Origin: Apostichopus parvimensis
Taxonomy: Eukaryota > Echinodermata > Holothuroidea > Aspidochirotida > Stichopodidae
Reading direction: 5' to 3'
Assembly (NCBI GenBank): GCA_000934455.1
Contig: KN882749.1
Location: 125,502 to 189,501 of the forward strand
Length of the DNA stretch: 64,000 nucleotides
Both the position numbers and the translations under genes were made by a program. Every line of letters begins with the position of its first letter. Position 1 is the first letter of the stretch. The notes below the pieces were generated by a model. That model searched no databases. It was given only the letters and a program-made list of their open reading frames with translations, and was not told the DNA's origin. Below are positions 1-10,640 of the stretch, piece by piece.

Positions 1-215
1 TTAGTATGTTAACTTCAACGGAGGTGTATTACTGTGTCGGTTCAATGTTTCCGAAATTTTACTTAGTATAGTGCGAATCAGCGGTCTCTCCGTGATCCCC
101 ATAGCTTGTAGCGCACTCAATAAATATTTGCTATATCAGCTTGTTGATTTGCATGCAAATCCATTCTCGTTCAAATAATAAAGGATTACTCTATGCAGTA
201 TGTGCTTCGATGCGC
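1..215. other. AT-rich DNA, nothing recognised
   Basis: No long open frame, RNA gene or clear repeat is visible in this stretch. It ends where base composition jumps to GC-rich. Confidence 0.5.
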
Positions 216-221
216 TTATGC

Positions 222-605
222 TATGGTCACAACCCCAGAATTAGCATGCTCGGCGGCCGGGCGGCGAGTTTTTACTTGATTTCGTCCGAGCGGAGACCGC
301 CCTTGCACCGCTGGTTTTAGTGCATCGCTCGGTCGCCGCTGAAGTTTTATTCGCTCGGTGACAGGGCGTTCGCCGCCCGGGCACCGACCTAACCGAGCGG
401 TCGTCGTCGAGCGATTTAGTTCCAAAATCAAAGCCGCTAGATCAACGGCTGCCGAACGGTCGCTGTTAGGAGATCGGTCGGTCACGTGACGGCGAGTTCA
501 AAATGAGTCGGCGCCTGCTCGATTTCCAGCAGAGCTCGGCGCCCGTAGGCCTACTAACACCGTCAAATGCCCGCCGATCACTGGCCGGCAGCCGGCGGAT
601 TTCTT
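222..605. repeat. GC-rich transposon-end-like segment
   Basis: This stretch is sharply GC-rich against AT-rich surroundings and is full of CGGCG, GCTCGGTCGCCGCT and CGAGCGGTCG words. It begins near GCTATGGTCACAA. The words GCTCGGTCGCCGCT and a close variant of the terminal word (GCTACGGTCACAA on the opposite strand) recur at about 44,590-44,642, just outside the right end of the MULE transposon. Related GC-rich sequence also lies outside its left end at 34,860-34,925. I infer a repeat family with GC-rich arms, perhaps the outer arm of a long-TIR element. The 89-codon open frame on the minus strand here has no recognisable protein character and is probably a by-product of composition. Confidence 0.45.
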
Positions 606-639
606 ACCAGGTAGCCAGTGGGCTTATTGTGATTCCTTG

Positions 640-2786
640 CCAATTGAGATGATTAAATTGATCAGCGAGGTTCTTTCACTGACCGTGGAACACCCTACTA
701 AATATGTTAACTTACCATGTTTACAAGCTATTTTAAGCAAAAATCAACTGAAGCCCTGCCCCCTAATAAATATGCATAATATCAATTTGAACATATATCA
801 AAATGTACCCGCTACCTACCAACACATTAATAACAATTATGAATAAATTCTGATTTTCGGTTGCGGAGTTATTAGCATTTGGAGATTTTCACTTTTGACA
901 CCGTGACCTCATTATTCATGAGATGAGCACCAAAATCAATAGGGTTCTCCTACTCAGTACGGCGCATCTATGTACCAAGTATTACTTCAATGAAACTTCT
1001 ATTGTTTACGAGCCAAGGGCGTCACATACACACACACATAGACACACACGCACACATACACACGCCATCACCATCGTATAGATTCTTTGAGCCTTCCGGC
1101 AAGGAATAAAGAAGAGCATCAATGACGTACTATCTCAATACTGGAAGTTCTAATTTCGATTCCTAATTTCATATCTTTGCTCTGTCTCTACAATTATCAA
1201 TATCAATCATGGTACAACAAATAGAGAACTTGCATTTACGCTACTTTGCCACGAATAGTCTCTGCAGGTTACACTTCATCCTGCGAGTGTTGCCTTTAGC
1301 GCTTATTGCCTGTTTGTCGAGAGATCGGCGTTGCAAGGTTTAGTAATGTCATAGAATATTTAAGAACTTGTTTTTTATGTGGTATCCTTCATCTTGGGTC
1401 AGTCTCTGTTGGACTTTTTGGCCAAATAGTTTATGATGTATCAGGTTCCTAGACATCAATCAGCTTATCTTCGTGATGAATTGAAAAGTATTTTTGGATA
1501 CGTGAAATGTACATCTTATGTGGAACTTCTTGTTAATTTTTCTTCACACTGGTGAATATGAATGTGCGATTTAGAACAAAAGAATATAACAGGAATGTGT
1601 TTTTTCAAGGTTTATCAAAGTTTATTTAATCAAGGCAATGAATGGAATGGCGTGAAAAGTACTGACTTAAATTAAGAAGTCCAAAAAGTTAGTATATCCC
1701 AAGTGCCCACATAGGAGAATCCAACCCGCAGATGCAGAAAGAGTCCTGAAAATGAAAGAAAACAAAAATAAATGTTAACAGAAGGTTGGATAATAGAAGA
1801 CAATATATAAAGTCACATAAAATTGACTTCACATTGCTTTTAAATGCAACAAGCCCATATTACATAACACATTGTAGTGGAACTTGTAAATGCATTTTCT
1901 CTCTGAAAATGACAGAAACATACAGCATTACAGGGTGAAGAACTTCGAAACAAAGTGAAATAGGCACATGCACAACCAAACTGCAATATGAATTGACACA
2001 CAAAAGAATACTACCAAAATGCGTTGCAAACACTGTACGAAAATTCAGTGCACACTTATCCTTTGGACAAAGTAGAGAACCAATGTTCACTTGTCACTGA
2101 CTGAACCAACCTGTAATGTAGCCTACAGTGGCTTTATCCATAATTTAGCAGGTGGGCTTATGTATGAAGGTACACCGGATAAAATCACACAAGGGTAAAA
2201 CTACTTAGTACTAACCAGAGCCAGCCAAGGCAGTACTTTTTTTAATATTAGCTTATTTAATTTTCAAGTACTATTATATGTACTGGGCATGAAGGTATTG
2301 CCAGTGCTGACAACCACCAGTGGCAGAAGTCAGTAGTAAACTAATAATACCAGCATAGGCTTAGTATTGTGTAGTTGTACTAGCACTACCCTACTTTGAA
2401 CTGCTTTAAGTCCTCCAAAATTCAAGGCAACGACATTGTATTCGTAAACAATGTCTTGAAAGCTAACATCATAATTCATAAACACACGGTCCCGTAATAT
2501 GAATACACTGCACTATAGAATACTTAAAACTATAACCCTAGGCTACACACTATGGTAATGTACATATACATGTACATATGCAATTACCCACGATAGGATA
2601 CGTTGATGCCGGTGAAGAAGAGCAACCTTAAAAATGCCACTTTAATTCAACCCAGAATGGTGGAACAACTCCGAATTTAGCCTCAAATCATTGTTTAACT
2701 TGTTTTATACCATCGACCGGACGATGGAGTTGGTACCTTCTTGAAAACGGAAAATGTGCAATTCGAAAGATGAAAGGTTTTTACTT
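640..2786. other. Intergenic stretch without recognised gene
   Basis: Only short open frames without recognisable domains occur. A CA-rich microsatellite lies at about 1,023-1,070. The sequence is otherwise ordinary AT-rich DNA; the part from 1,600 to 2,100 could be untranslated sequence, but nothing supports that firmly. Confidence 0.4.
1023..1070. repeat. CA microsatellite
   Basis: Imperfect (CA)n run with interspersed TA, GA and GC dinucleotides, about 48 bp. Confidence 0.8.
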
Positions 2787-3243
2787 ACGTTTATGGCAAG
2801 CCAAATGGTCAATAAATCGAGAAACATGGATTTTCGGTCGAAAAACCATGTTTACCGACCGAAAAACCATGTTTATCGACCGATAAACATGGTTTTTCAC
2901 CGAAAAACCATGATTATCGGCAGATAAACATGGTTTTTCTGAGAAACATGGTTTATCGAATGATAAACAGGGATTTTCATTAGATATTCCAATTTTTTTT
3001 GGTTAATCCATGTTTTTCTCTCGAAAATCCATGTTTATCGGCGATAAACCACGTTTATCGGCGATAAACCATGTTTTTCGACAGATAAACATGCTTTATC
3101 GGCGATAAACCATGTTTATCGCCGATAAACATGGTTTATCGAATGATAAACCATGTTTTTTGCCGAAAATCCATGTTTATCGGCGATAAACCTTGTCTAC
3201 CGACCGATAAGCATAGTTTTTCGGCGATAAATCATGTTTTCAT
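2787..3243 (+). repeat. Hairpin-rich array, left copy (possible TIR)
   Basis: About 20 degenerate units of 18-25 bp alternate between CGATAAACATGG and its complement CCATGTTTATCG, so the array can fold on itself in many ways. The outer 55-80 bp, starting ACGTTTATGGCAAGCC, is colinear with the reverse complement of the outer part of the array at 33,891-34,311, making the two an inverted pair. Tandem-repeat inverted arms are known from sea urchin TU and fly FB foldback elements; I use these only as a structural comparison. The array could be a terminal inverted repeat of a large element or simply one copy of a dispersed hairpin repeat. Confidence 0.75.
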
Positions 3244-3385
3244 ATTTGGCGACTGATGAAACTTTACCGGAACTACTTCCAAACTCTACATGTTATGTAA
3301 GTATATATATGATAAATCTTTGGTTCCGAAGCCGCATGTGGGCGAGCCATACCCAAACTTCGTAAGGTTCCGGTCCTATCCATAA

Positions 3386-3595
3386 TTAGGAACAACGAAA
3401 AATGGCCCATGTTACCGGTGCGAAACTGTTCATGGTGTGCTCAGGGTTGTATCTCCTGATAAATTCTGCGTTGGCGCTTTTGCCGAATAGAGAGGAGATA
3501 GTATCAAATTCCCAACCCTCTGTTGACAATTTCATACACAGACTTTCCAGCTTACTGCGGAATTTCCAACGGTAGGTTTGACTTCGCTTAGCCAT
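3386..3595 (-). CDS. Possible short coding exon, unknown
   Basis: A 69-codon open frame starts with ATG and has a mixed, protein-like composition rich in charged and aromatic residues (starts MAKRSQTYRWKF). It has no repeats and no low complexity. I recognise no domain. It lies just inside the left hairpin array and points toward it. It may be a small gene, a first exon or chance; no clear donor at its end supports splicing. Confidence 0.22.
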   Translation of the reverse strand: MAKRSQTYRWKFRSKLESLCMKLSTEGWEFDTISSLFGKSANAEFIRRYNPEHTMNSFAPVTWAIFRCS

Positions 3596-3707
3596 TGGAC
3601 TATTGTAAGCCTTTATATTTTGCAGTTAGGCTATTTCCATAGAGTTAAAAAGGAGTTCCTTTTATGCTCAATGGCTATTTCCTATGACTTTAACGGTCTT
3701 CTGTATA

Positions 3708-3950
3708 CAGGGGCGGCGATTTGTTTCAAATATTGGGGGGGGGGGGACATTTGCTTGGGTGCCGGCGCGTAGCAACTTTCATCCCCAAAATTGTTCGCAC
3801 GCTTCGTGGTATTTTGTATATATGGTTACTGGTTGCTACAGCCCTATTTTCCTTTTTTATCGGCAAACCAAATTTCACAACGGATGCGGTCCGTCTAGCT
3901 AATTCATTTCGAAAAGTCAAAACAACTTTTCGTAAAAGTCAGTGATGTTT
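3708..3950. repeat. Poly-G MITE fragment
   Basis: Starts CAGGGGCGGCGAT, similar to the CAGGGNCGTAGCCAG ends of the element at 32,101-32,485, and is followed within 20 bp by a run of 13 G. The right end is not clear. It probably belongs to the same non-autonomous DNA-transposon family. Confidence 0.4.
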
Positions 3951-3991
3951 TTTGGTGATATTTAGTAACAAATTGTGACACGGTTTATAGA

Positions 3992-4257
3992 CAGGTGCGT
4001 AGCGAGGAATTTGCCAAGGAAGGGGCGAAGCTTGTAGGCAAACTACCTAAGCGTATAGCACCACCATGAGTTGGCGCGAAGAGTAAAAGAAAATTTAGGC
4101 CAAAAATTGCTCCCACATCGCTGGAAATGGCACTTCCCAGGCCTTGTTAGTTGCATCTAAGCATTTTCAATATTGAAATTACTAGCGATATCATAAAAAA
4201 CTATACTAAAGGGGGGGTCGCCCCCTTCCCCCCCCCCTGGCTACGTGGCTACACCTG
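3992..4257. mobile_element. MITE with GCGTAGC-type inverted ends
   Basis: The left end reads CAGGTGCGTAGCGAGG and the right end reads CCTGGCTACGTGGCTACACCTG, imperfect inverted repeats. A G-run and C-run lie near the right end. There is no coding capacity, and no convincing target duplication was found. Family unknown; the ends resemble those of other copies in this window. Confidence 0.55.
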
Positions 4258-4529
4258 CGGTTAGAAATCTTGTAGGAAACAGGCCAAATGGAAACCTAGT
4301 GAATCCATATCGATGTGGATTATATATATGATTGTACGTACTTACACACATACACAATTAGATATGTACAGACATTATGTTAATAATCATGAGTGACAAC
4401 TTACTATACGGTCACAGGTCACAGAAACGACAACGAAGTGTCATTTACCTCATACAGCATGTGGTGGATGAAGTTTTATCCAACGCCAAATATGATTTGG
4501 AAAAATAATCTTACACCCTATTTTGTATT

Positions 4530-4675
4530 TATTGCCACACAAAAAAAAACAAATATGCCACCAAATATTGGGTGGGGGGGATATTACATACTAAGTATCC
4601 CCCCAGCTAAAATATTTGGGGACATGACCCCCCGCCCCCCTCCCCATGATCGCCGCCCATGTCTGTATAGACCCC
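4530..4675. repeat. Palindromic C/G-run repeat
   Basis: Sequence around CCAAATATTGGGTGGGGGG is inverted shortly after as CCCCCCAGCTAAAATATTTGG, giving a long hairpin with a central ATATT spacer, followed by further C-runs. It resembles the interiors of the poly-G MITEs in the window. Confidence 0.5.
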
Positions 4676-5475
4676 AACTAAAGCACGCTATCATGGAAAA
4701 GTTTCTTGAGATTACAAAATCAACCTGCAATTGGTCGTAAAATGACCTCTTTCTACCAATTAGTTTGCAACGCCTGCCACATATTTTTTCTCAGTATGAG
4801 GGTCTTTGTGTGTAAGCTGTATGATGCACTACACTGTAGACATGAACATATATCCACACAGTGTTACTCAAAGAGCCTAATGGTGTTAAGAAGCTATGCA
4901 GGCATGTACAGTCTAGAACTTTGAAGGTTAATTTACGACCGTCGCAGGTCGATTACGTAATCACAAAACTTTCCTAGCTATAGTGTCCTATAATTGGGGC
5001 AAATAAAGAAGATCTTTAAGTCTCCATTGAAGGCTAACAGCTGAGTAAGGCTGTCATGTTATGGTTAATCATATTGTTTGTAATTATATTGTGGCTTCAA
5101 TATAGGTTATGTGTCCGACTGAGTAAAACTTTCACTGTTCAGACTAGGGGCCTGTAGCAATTACAAAGATTCGCCCTGTATTTGGGAAACTTTGACGATT
5201 GGTTTTTTTTTTCCAGAGCTCCTGAAAGATCAGTAGCAATACCACTACTAAGCCCTAGGCTTAGGTTTCCAGGTGTAACACTGCAGGAAATATTCCATCT
5301 ATATACAATACTTTTTCTTAGGGAATATTCACCCTCACCGCCTTCAAAATTTTACCCTCCCCGGGCCTACCCAGACACAGCATATATGCTGTGATATCAA
5401 TTGAAATTCTATAGAATTGTGTTTCAAACATGTCATTTGATGTTCAACTCCTCACCTAGTTCTCTTCTTCATTAG
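4676..5475. other. Stretch upstream of integrase exon, nothing certain
   Basis: No recognisable domain. A further 5-prime exon of the integrase-like gene must end with two leftover bases before the acceptor at 5,475, but I could not pick it out with confidence. The open frame at 5,182-5,394 has no recognisable features. Confidence 0.3.
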
Positions 5476-5694
5476 GTTTGTCAATACCAATGACATCAGT
5501 AATGGTGAACAGCTTTCACAGTCCACTCTTGGCTCACTGGAAGAGATGTGGCATACAATTCACACTATTATTCGACATTTTGAGAACTTAGCTGAGGAAT
5601 TACCAGCAGACCTATTTCATCCCGTTGAAATAAAACTTCAGCAAATTCGTCGTTATATGAGAACTGTGCGGCAGATTAATGATCACAACAGTGG
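5476..5694 (+). CDS. Integrase-like gene, upstream coding exon
   Basis: The acceptor TTCTTCATTAG precedes it and the donor GTATGT follows. The exon is open throughout, about 72 codons, entering with one base and leaving with two. It encodes a mostly helical stretch with FENLAEEL and IKLQQIRRYMRTV, which looks like a short coiled coil. An upstream exon is needed because the frame is already open at the acceptor. Confidence 0.6.
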
Positions 5695-8600
5695 GTATGT
5701 ACTTTTGTCAGTTTCTCTTTGTTTAACATTGTACTTTTTCCATGCATCCTCGCATGATCTAGTCAACATTGCAAGTATAAATCTACAAGCCTGGATAGTT
5801 TTGCAGCTGTATCACTGATGTACACTTTTACTTTAGTCTCAAGTTCCCCACTCACCTGGCTCACAAAAGAAAAATAACATCCAGATGTATAGCAAAGCAA
5901 TTATTAAAACAATTAACATACTATTAAGTACAAAGTACATTTGGAAGTGGCCAGGATTCATTAAGTGTGGCCATGGTATTGTGCCATCTCAGTGGTGCTC
6001 TACCAAGAAAGGGTCTTCCCTCTAATAACAAGCTCCATGCAAAAAGAAAGAAGATCAATTAATGTCTCCTTAGTAAAAGCCATTTACTAATTAGATGCTG
6101 TTAATATTTTAACATTACGGAAAGGAGGAGTATGGAAAACAATTACGGACCCGTAAGTCCATATGAAATCACCAAATTTTGTAGTATGTTGTTGTTTGAC
6201 CTGTCTCAAAAATTTCCAAATTTATTCTATGCTTGAAACAGCATGGAATAAGCATATTCTGAAAATTTCAGTTGCATTGCTTAAAAATTGGCCCATTTAT
6301 CACACTTTCAAATCTTGCAATCTGTCGCCAACATGGCATTTTGGCATATTCTTGATTTTTGAGGTCTCATTTATCAGCAATGAAACATCCTGCTACCTTT
6401 TTCTTCCAGAAACCTATAGATTCTATCCCAAAGAAATGGGAAATAAAAGCTTTTAAAAACATTGCCTTGTGGAGCTTTGGTGAACTAAAAAGTATCAAAA
6501 TATTTACATGTTGGTAATTTTTGCTGAAAATTGTGCAATTTTGAGTGATAAATTGCTCCTAAACTATAGCTACTCGATTCTTTCAGAGATAATTCCTGGT
6601 TATTCTCATGATGATTCCTTCTCTCACAGAGATTCAGCTCAACCTGCACCATCAACAAGTCCTTCAGGCTCCACTAACTCTAACCGGGTTGCATGTAGCA
6701 GAGGTGCATCTAGATACGAAATCACCAAAGAGCAACTCGAGACACTGCTAAGTCTGAGGATGACTTTATCACAAATAGCCAGAAGTCGAATACTGGGGAC
6801 TGGTTGTCGAAATGCTCTATACAACCATTGCAGGAGATTAGGGGTACAGCTACCAAGAGAACGTTTCAGTGATATCAGCAATGAAAGTCTCCACAATACT
6901 GTTCGCGATATAAATGTACAGCATCCACGCAGTGGGAGTGAAGAAGTCAGGGCCATCTTACGGACTTCAAGTGGAATGACAGTCCAAAGGGAGCGGGTAA
7001 GAAGAGCTCTCTCCACTGTTGACCCGGTTGGGTCAGCTTGTCGCTGGGCGCAGATTACAGAGCGACGATCATACTCTGTTAAGTCACCAAATTCTCTGTG
7101 GCATCTTGACAATAATCACGCATTGAAGAGGTTGGTACATTTGTATCTTAATTAGACTAAAGCAGGGCCTTTTTTAAGAATTTTGAGTGGGGGGCCATTT
7201 CTCAAAAAGGGACCATCATAACCATAGCACAAAGTAGAATGCCACCATAACTCAGAGTGTCGCCAAGCACATGAAGAACATTTTAAATACAAAATAACGT
7301 TGACAATTACGATGTTAATAGGGACATAGCAAAGGAAAAAAAGTGTCCCCATATCTGCAAAAAATAAAAAAATTAAATTAAAAATTGGACTTTTGACCTA
7401 AAATTTGGACTTTTCATATCAAATTTCGACTTTGACTTAGCTAGGATGCATTTCAGATAGAAAGTGTTGAGATAAAAAGTTTTGAGATTAAAGATTTTGA
7501 AAAGTCCAAATTTTGTGACAAAAAGTCAACATTTTTACTTTAAAAATGAAAATTTGTAGATAAAAAGTCCAAATTTGGAGATCAGTAGGAAATATTAGAG
7601 ATAAAAAGTCTCAATGTTGAGCTAAAATTTGGAGAACAATTTGACGACATTTTTTGGTCTTTCCTATGTCCCTATTAAAGCCACCGCAGACAATAGCAAG
7701 TTCATACAACAAATTTTACTCACTGCAGCCAACAATGCACGGCCATGGTGTGTTAAATATAGGTTGTATTTTGCTATGCTGAGGGAAATGGGGCAATATG
7801 GTGCACAAAAGAATAGTAAGGAGGATTTCATTTTTTTCCATATCATAAATTCACATCGCATATTGTCTCTGGACTTTGTAACTTGTTTCCAAATGAAGAG
7901 GCTATATGAATGCCACTTGGTTGACTGTTCTTGTGATGTGTGTGTGCTATACAAAATCTAGTTGGGTCACCAAAAACTATCACCATGATTTTTTTAACAA
8001 CCTAAATTTCATACCTATTGTTACTGTTTTGCTCACTCATGCATTTCTCTTCCCGGCATAGGTGGGGTGTCTACATTCATGGAGGGATTGATGGCTTTTC
8101 AAGGACGGTGACATTTCTGTGTGCTTCCACATCAATTTCAGCAAGGACCTCATTAAAAAATTTTCTATCAGGCATCCGAAACTGGGGCCTACCAAGTCGC
8201 ATCCGATTGGACAGGGGCTCTGAATATAACGAATGCGAAAGATACATGGTTTGGCAGATGGGTCCTGGTAGAGGTAGTGCTTTAAGAGGTAAATCAGTGC
8301 ACAACCAGCGGATAGAACGATTATGGCGTGATGTGTACACAAAAGTCCTACATTTATTTTACAGGTTATTTTATCATCTCGAAGATACAAATGCACTTGA
8401 TATTAACAACCCTACACACATGATGGCTCTTCATTTTACTTTCCAACCAAGAATTCAAGCAGCATTAACAAGGTGGGCAAACGCACACAACAACCACAAC
8501 TTAAGGACTGAACGTCACCGAAGTCCTCGCCAGATTTGGCTTACTACTATGGTCCAACAGAGATGTGGTTTGCAGGCAGCTACTGCATCCACAACACCCC

Positions 8601-8852
8601 TCAGTAGCTGTAAATAACTCAGTACAGTTTCAAATTGAAAATCACACAGCGGAGATACTTAACATATTTGGCATAAATGTAGCTGAGGGTACCGATAAAA
8701 TTATACAAATGCCCATTGATGAAGCAGATATGCAAGCACTCATTGAACTTGTAAACCCTCTTAGCCCATCATCTTTATATGGCATAGACCATTACCATAA
8801 AACTGTATGCTTTTTGTACAATGTGTTACATAGGAATGAGCAAGGGGAGTAA
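5476..8852 (+). CDS. HTH-integrase-core gene (DDE), spliced
   Basis: Three exons (5,476-5,694; 6,630-7,130; from 8,062) join with consistent phase. The product has a helical N-terminal part, a Ser/Pro linker, a helix-turn-helix-like region (around SLRMTLSQIARSR), and a retroviral-type integrase fold. The expected acidic residues are visible in WHLDNNHAL, RIRLDRGSEYNE and HNQRIERLWRDV. Animals and fungi have a family of such integrase-core proteins that lack the H2C2 finger of retroviral and Ginger integrases; whether they are live transposases or tamed genes is not settled. No polymerase, reverse transcriptase or capsid gene accompanies it. The copy appears to carry about one break, in its 3-prime part. 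In this window it runs inward from the left hairpin array. Confidence 0.72.
6630..7130 (+). CDS. Integrase-like gene, HTH exon and first Asp
   Basis: The acceptor CTCTCACAG and the phase match the previous exon. It codes for a Ser/Pro/Thr-rich linker, then a basic helix-turn-helix-like segment and a second DNA-binding-like part (HPRSGSEEVRAIL). It ends in SLWHLDNNHALKR, the conserved start of the integrase core with the first catalytic-type Asp. The donor is GTTGGT, and the split Arg codon is completed by the next exon. Confidence 0.7.
7310..7683. repeat. Inverted-repeat (foldback) element in integrase intron
   Basis: TTAATAGGGACATAGCAAAGG near 7,313 reappears in reverse complement near 7,660-7,681 with two differences. 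Inside, GTCCAAATTTGG and TTTTGA words are mirrored around about 7,480. This is a palindromic MITE-like insertion of about 370 bp within the intron at 7,131-8,061. Confidence 0.6.
8062..8852 (+). CDS. Integrase-like gene, core exon and C-terminal tail
   Basis: The acceptor GGCATAG is followed by RWGVYIHGGIDGFSR. The core then shows GLPSRIRLDRGSEYNE and SVHNQRIERLWRDV, giving the second Asp and the catalytic-type Glu, and MALHFTFQPRIQAAL with HRSPRQIW near the end. The family-typical acidic tail (NPLSPSSLYGIDHY) is also present nearby, so the copy is nearly full length. It appears broken about once, so this exon may not make the whole protein. Confidence 0.7.
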
Positions 8853-9860
8853 GTTTAACATGTGGAAAACTCATTTGTGACAGTATACCTGGATGTAGGT
8901 AGTGTATGTGTGACATGTGAACAAATTGATACCTCCAGGTGTGATTGCTATACCTCCGATTCAGCTTTCATTTAATTCATACCAATTGAATGACTGCATT
9001 TTTGTCATTTCTTATTCAAGTTGGCTACCAGTTTGGTTTGGTTTGGAAACAAATTGTATTCTATAAATTTGAGGATTAGTTTGAGTCATAAGTGCTAATT
9101 TTCTGTAAACCTTAAATATCTCTTTCTACTAGAACTAGCATCCGATACAAGTGAAATTTGGTGGATATGTTTGGGTGGCGATTTTATTTTTGTCGTAGTG
9201 AAATCAGTCACCTTAGGCAATTTAGGGGGAAATGGGTTCTTTTAAGTTGCATCCAACTCCTTTGAAGCAAAAGTAGTTATGAAAGATTGACTAATCACAC
9301 TGGATTTACATAATTGTTTGCAGTCTTCCCCCTGAATTGCTTTCATTTTAGTATGATATTGTGAAGAAAACACAGGTTCCCTCACTGGTGTTTTCATGTT
9401 CACTGCTTTCTCGTGGACAGGTCCCACTGTGCCAGTAATGAATGCGAGTAGTATGGGGGGAAATACTGCCCAAAATGAATGGAGTAACAATTAAAACAAC
9501 CACCTGTGTCACCTTGTCATCGCAAGAGGGTGAATATTAATTATGTATGAGGCTGACAATAGACTAAGGAACCTGGAAACGTACCAGGTACAGAATATAT
9601 CTGGAATCAATTTGGATAACTGGATATTGCACAGCATCTTACGTTATGTTTAGTGATGGCATGGCCATGCACAGGTACAGAGGTCTAGTTCTCTAATGGG
9701 ACCTGGGATTTACTGTACCATATCTAAATAGGTGGTTTAATGTCCCGAGTACCTGTTCTAATTTTTAATATCCAAGAGGAAAGCTGTAGCTTCACAGTTA
9801 TTCTGTCTACAGTGTACAGTATGCATGTGATTACTAGTAATATCCAGTAATATGAAGGGT
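8853..9860. other. Spacer, no gene recognised
   Basis: AT-rich DNA after the integrase-like gene. An open frame on the minus strand at 9,242-9,490 has mixed composition but no recognisable domain and no clear splice sites, so it is not called. Confidence 0.35.
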
Positions 9861-10640
9861 GTTCACACAGTGATGATGTCAATATCTCCAGAAATGACAC
9901 AACACTGATTCATCAACATTATATATTGTCCCAAATCATGGATGATGATTTGTACATAGTCTATTTGACACTGATAAGGATGGGGATACTGCTTTGGCCA
10001 TTTGTTAGAAATATCAAGTTGAACCCCAATGCAAAAATGCATTGTGGTTTTGATGATGTAGCATGAGCAGTTTCCTTCATGAATTTGATGTAATATAAAG
10101 TGAGGGTGTACAACATACTTCATGTTAGTAATATATATAGTGAAAAGCATTGTGATGTGACAACCAAACATTCACAATGCCACAGGCTGTCCTGAAATGA
10201 CCATGAACCTCAACAACAGCATTCTTGTACTAAATGTGATACATCAACATATTAAATATGACATCTGTTCTTGTTGAATTATTGTGTAAGACATGGTTTT
10301 CACAGTTTGACCCCCTGTGAGTTCAAACGACCATTGACCTCCGCCAACAATTTCTTCTTGTACTCAATGGGGTACAATTACATACCAAATGTGTGATCTT
10401 TCCAAGCTTCCCTTGCAATATTATGTTTAGAAATATGTGTTAGTGTAGAGGAACAGATTAGAGAGGAGTGAAGTAAATATTTGGCATTTTGTTTATTTCA
10501 AATTACCTTTGACCTCAACCAAAAGCAATAATAGGCTCCTTAAATGTGATATGGTACATTTGCAACCAAATATGAGATCTTTGTAAGGTTCCCAAGGCTT
10601 AAACTGTCATGGGAAAGTCATGGATTTTTTATTTCACCTG
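9860..10640 (-). repeat. Dispersed repeat R, copy 1 (inverted)
   Basis: The reverse complement of about 9,990-10,205 aligns closely with 18,655-18,840 (shared words CATCACA, CACCCTCA, TTCATGAA, GCATTTTTGCATTG). The part to 10,620 contains degenerate tandem units with the GACCTCC and TACTCAATG words seen in copy 2. I infer a non-coding dispersed element carrying short tandem units. Confidence 0.65.

Noticed and set aside
216-485. Minus-strand open frame in GC-rich DNA
   Set aside because: Composition-driven; Arg/Ala/Pro-rich, with no recognisable motif and located in a repeat-like segment.
2812-3240. CRISPR array
   Set aside because: Units are degenerate, alternate in orientation and have no unique spacers of constant length, and the genome is eukaryotic.
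6639-7112. 157-codon minus-strand open frame
   Set aside because: Shadow of the integrase-like HTH exon.
5476-8852. Retrovirus, LTR element or Polinton because of the integrase fold
   Set aside because: No reverse transcriptase, polymerase, protease, capsid or long terminal repeat is visible in the surroundings, and the gene is split by introns. It is kept as a non-viral integrase-core family.
9242-9490. Possible minus-strand exon
   Set aside because: Mixed composition but no family resemblance and no convincing splice borders.
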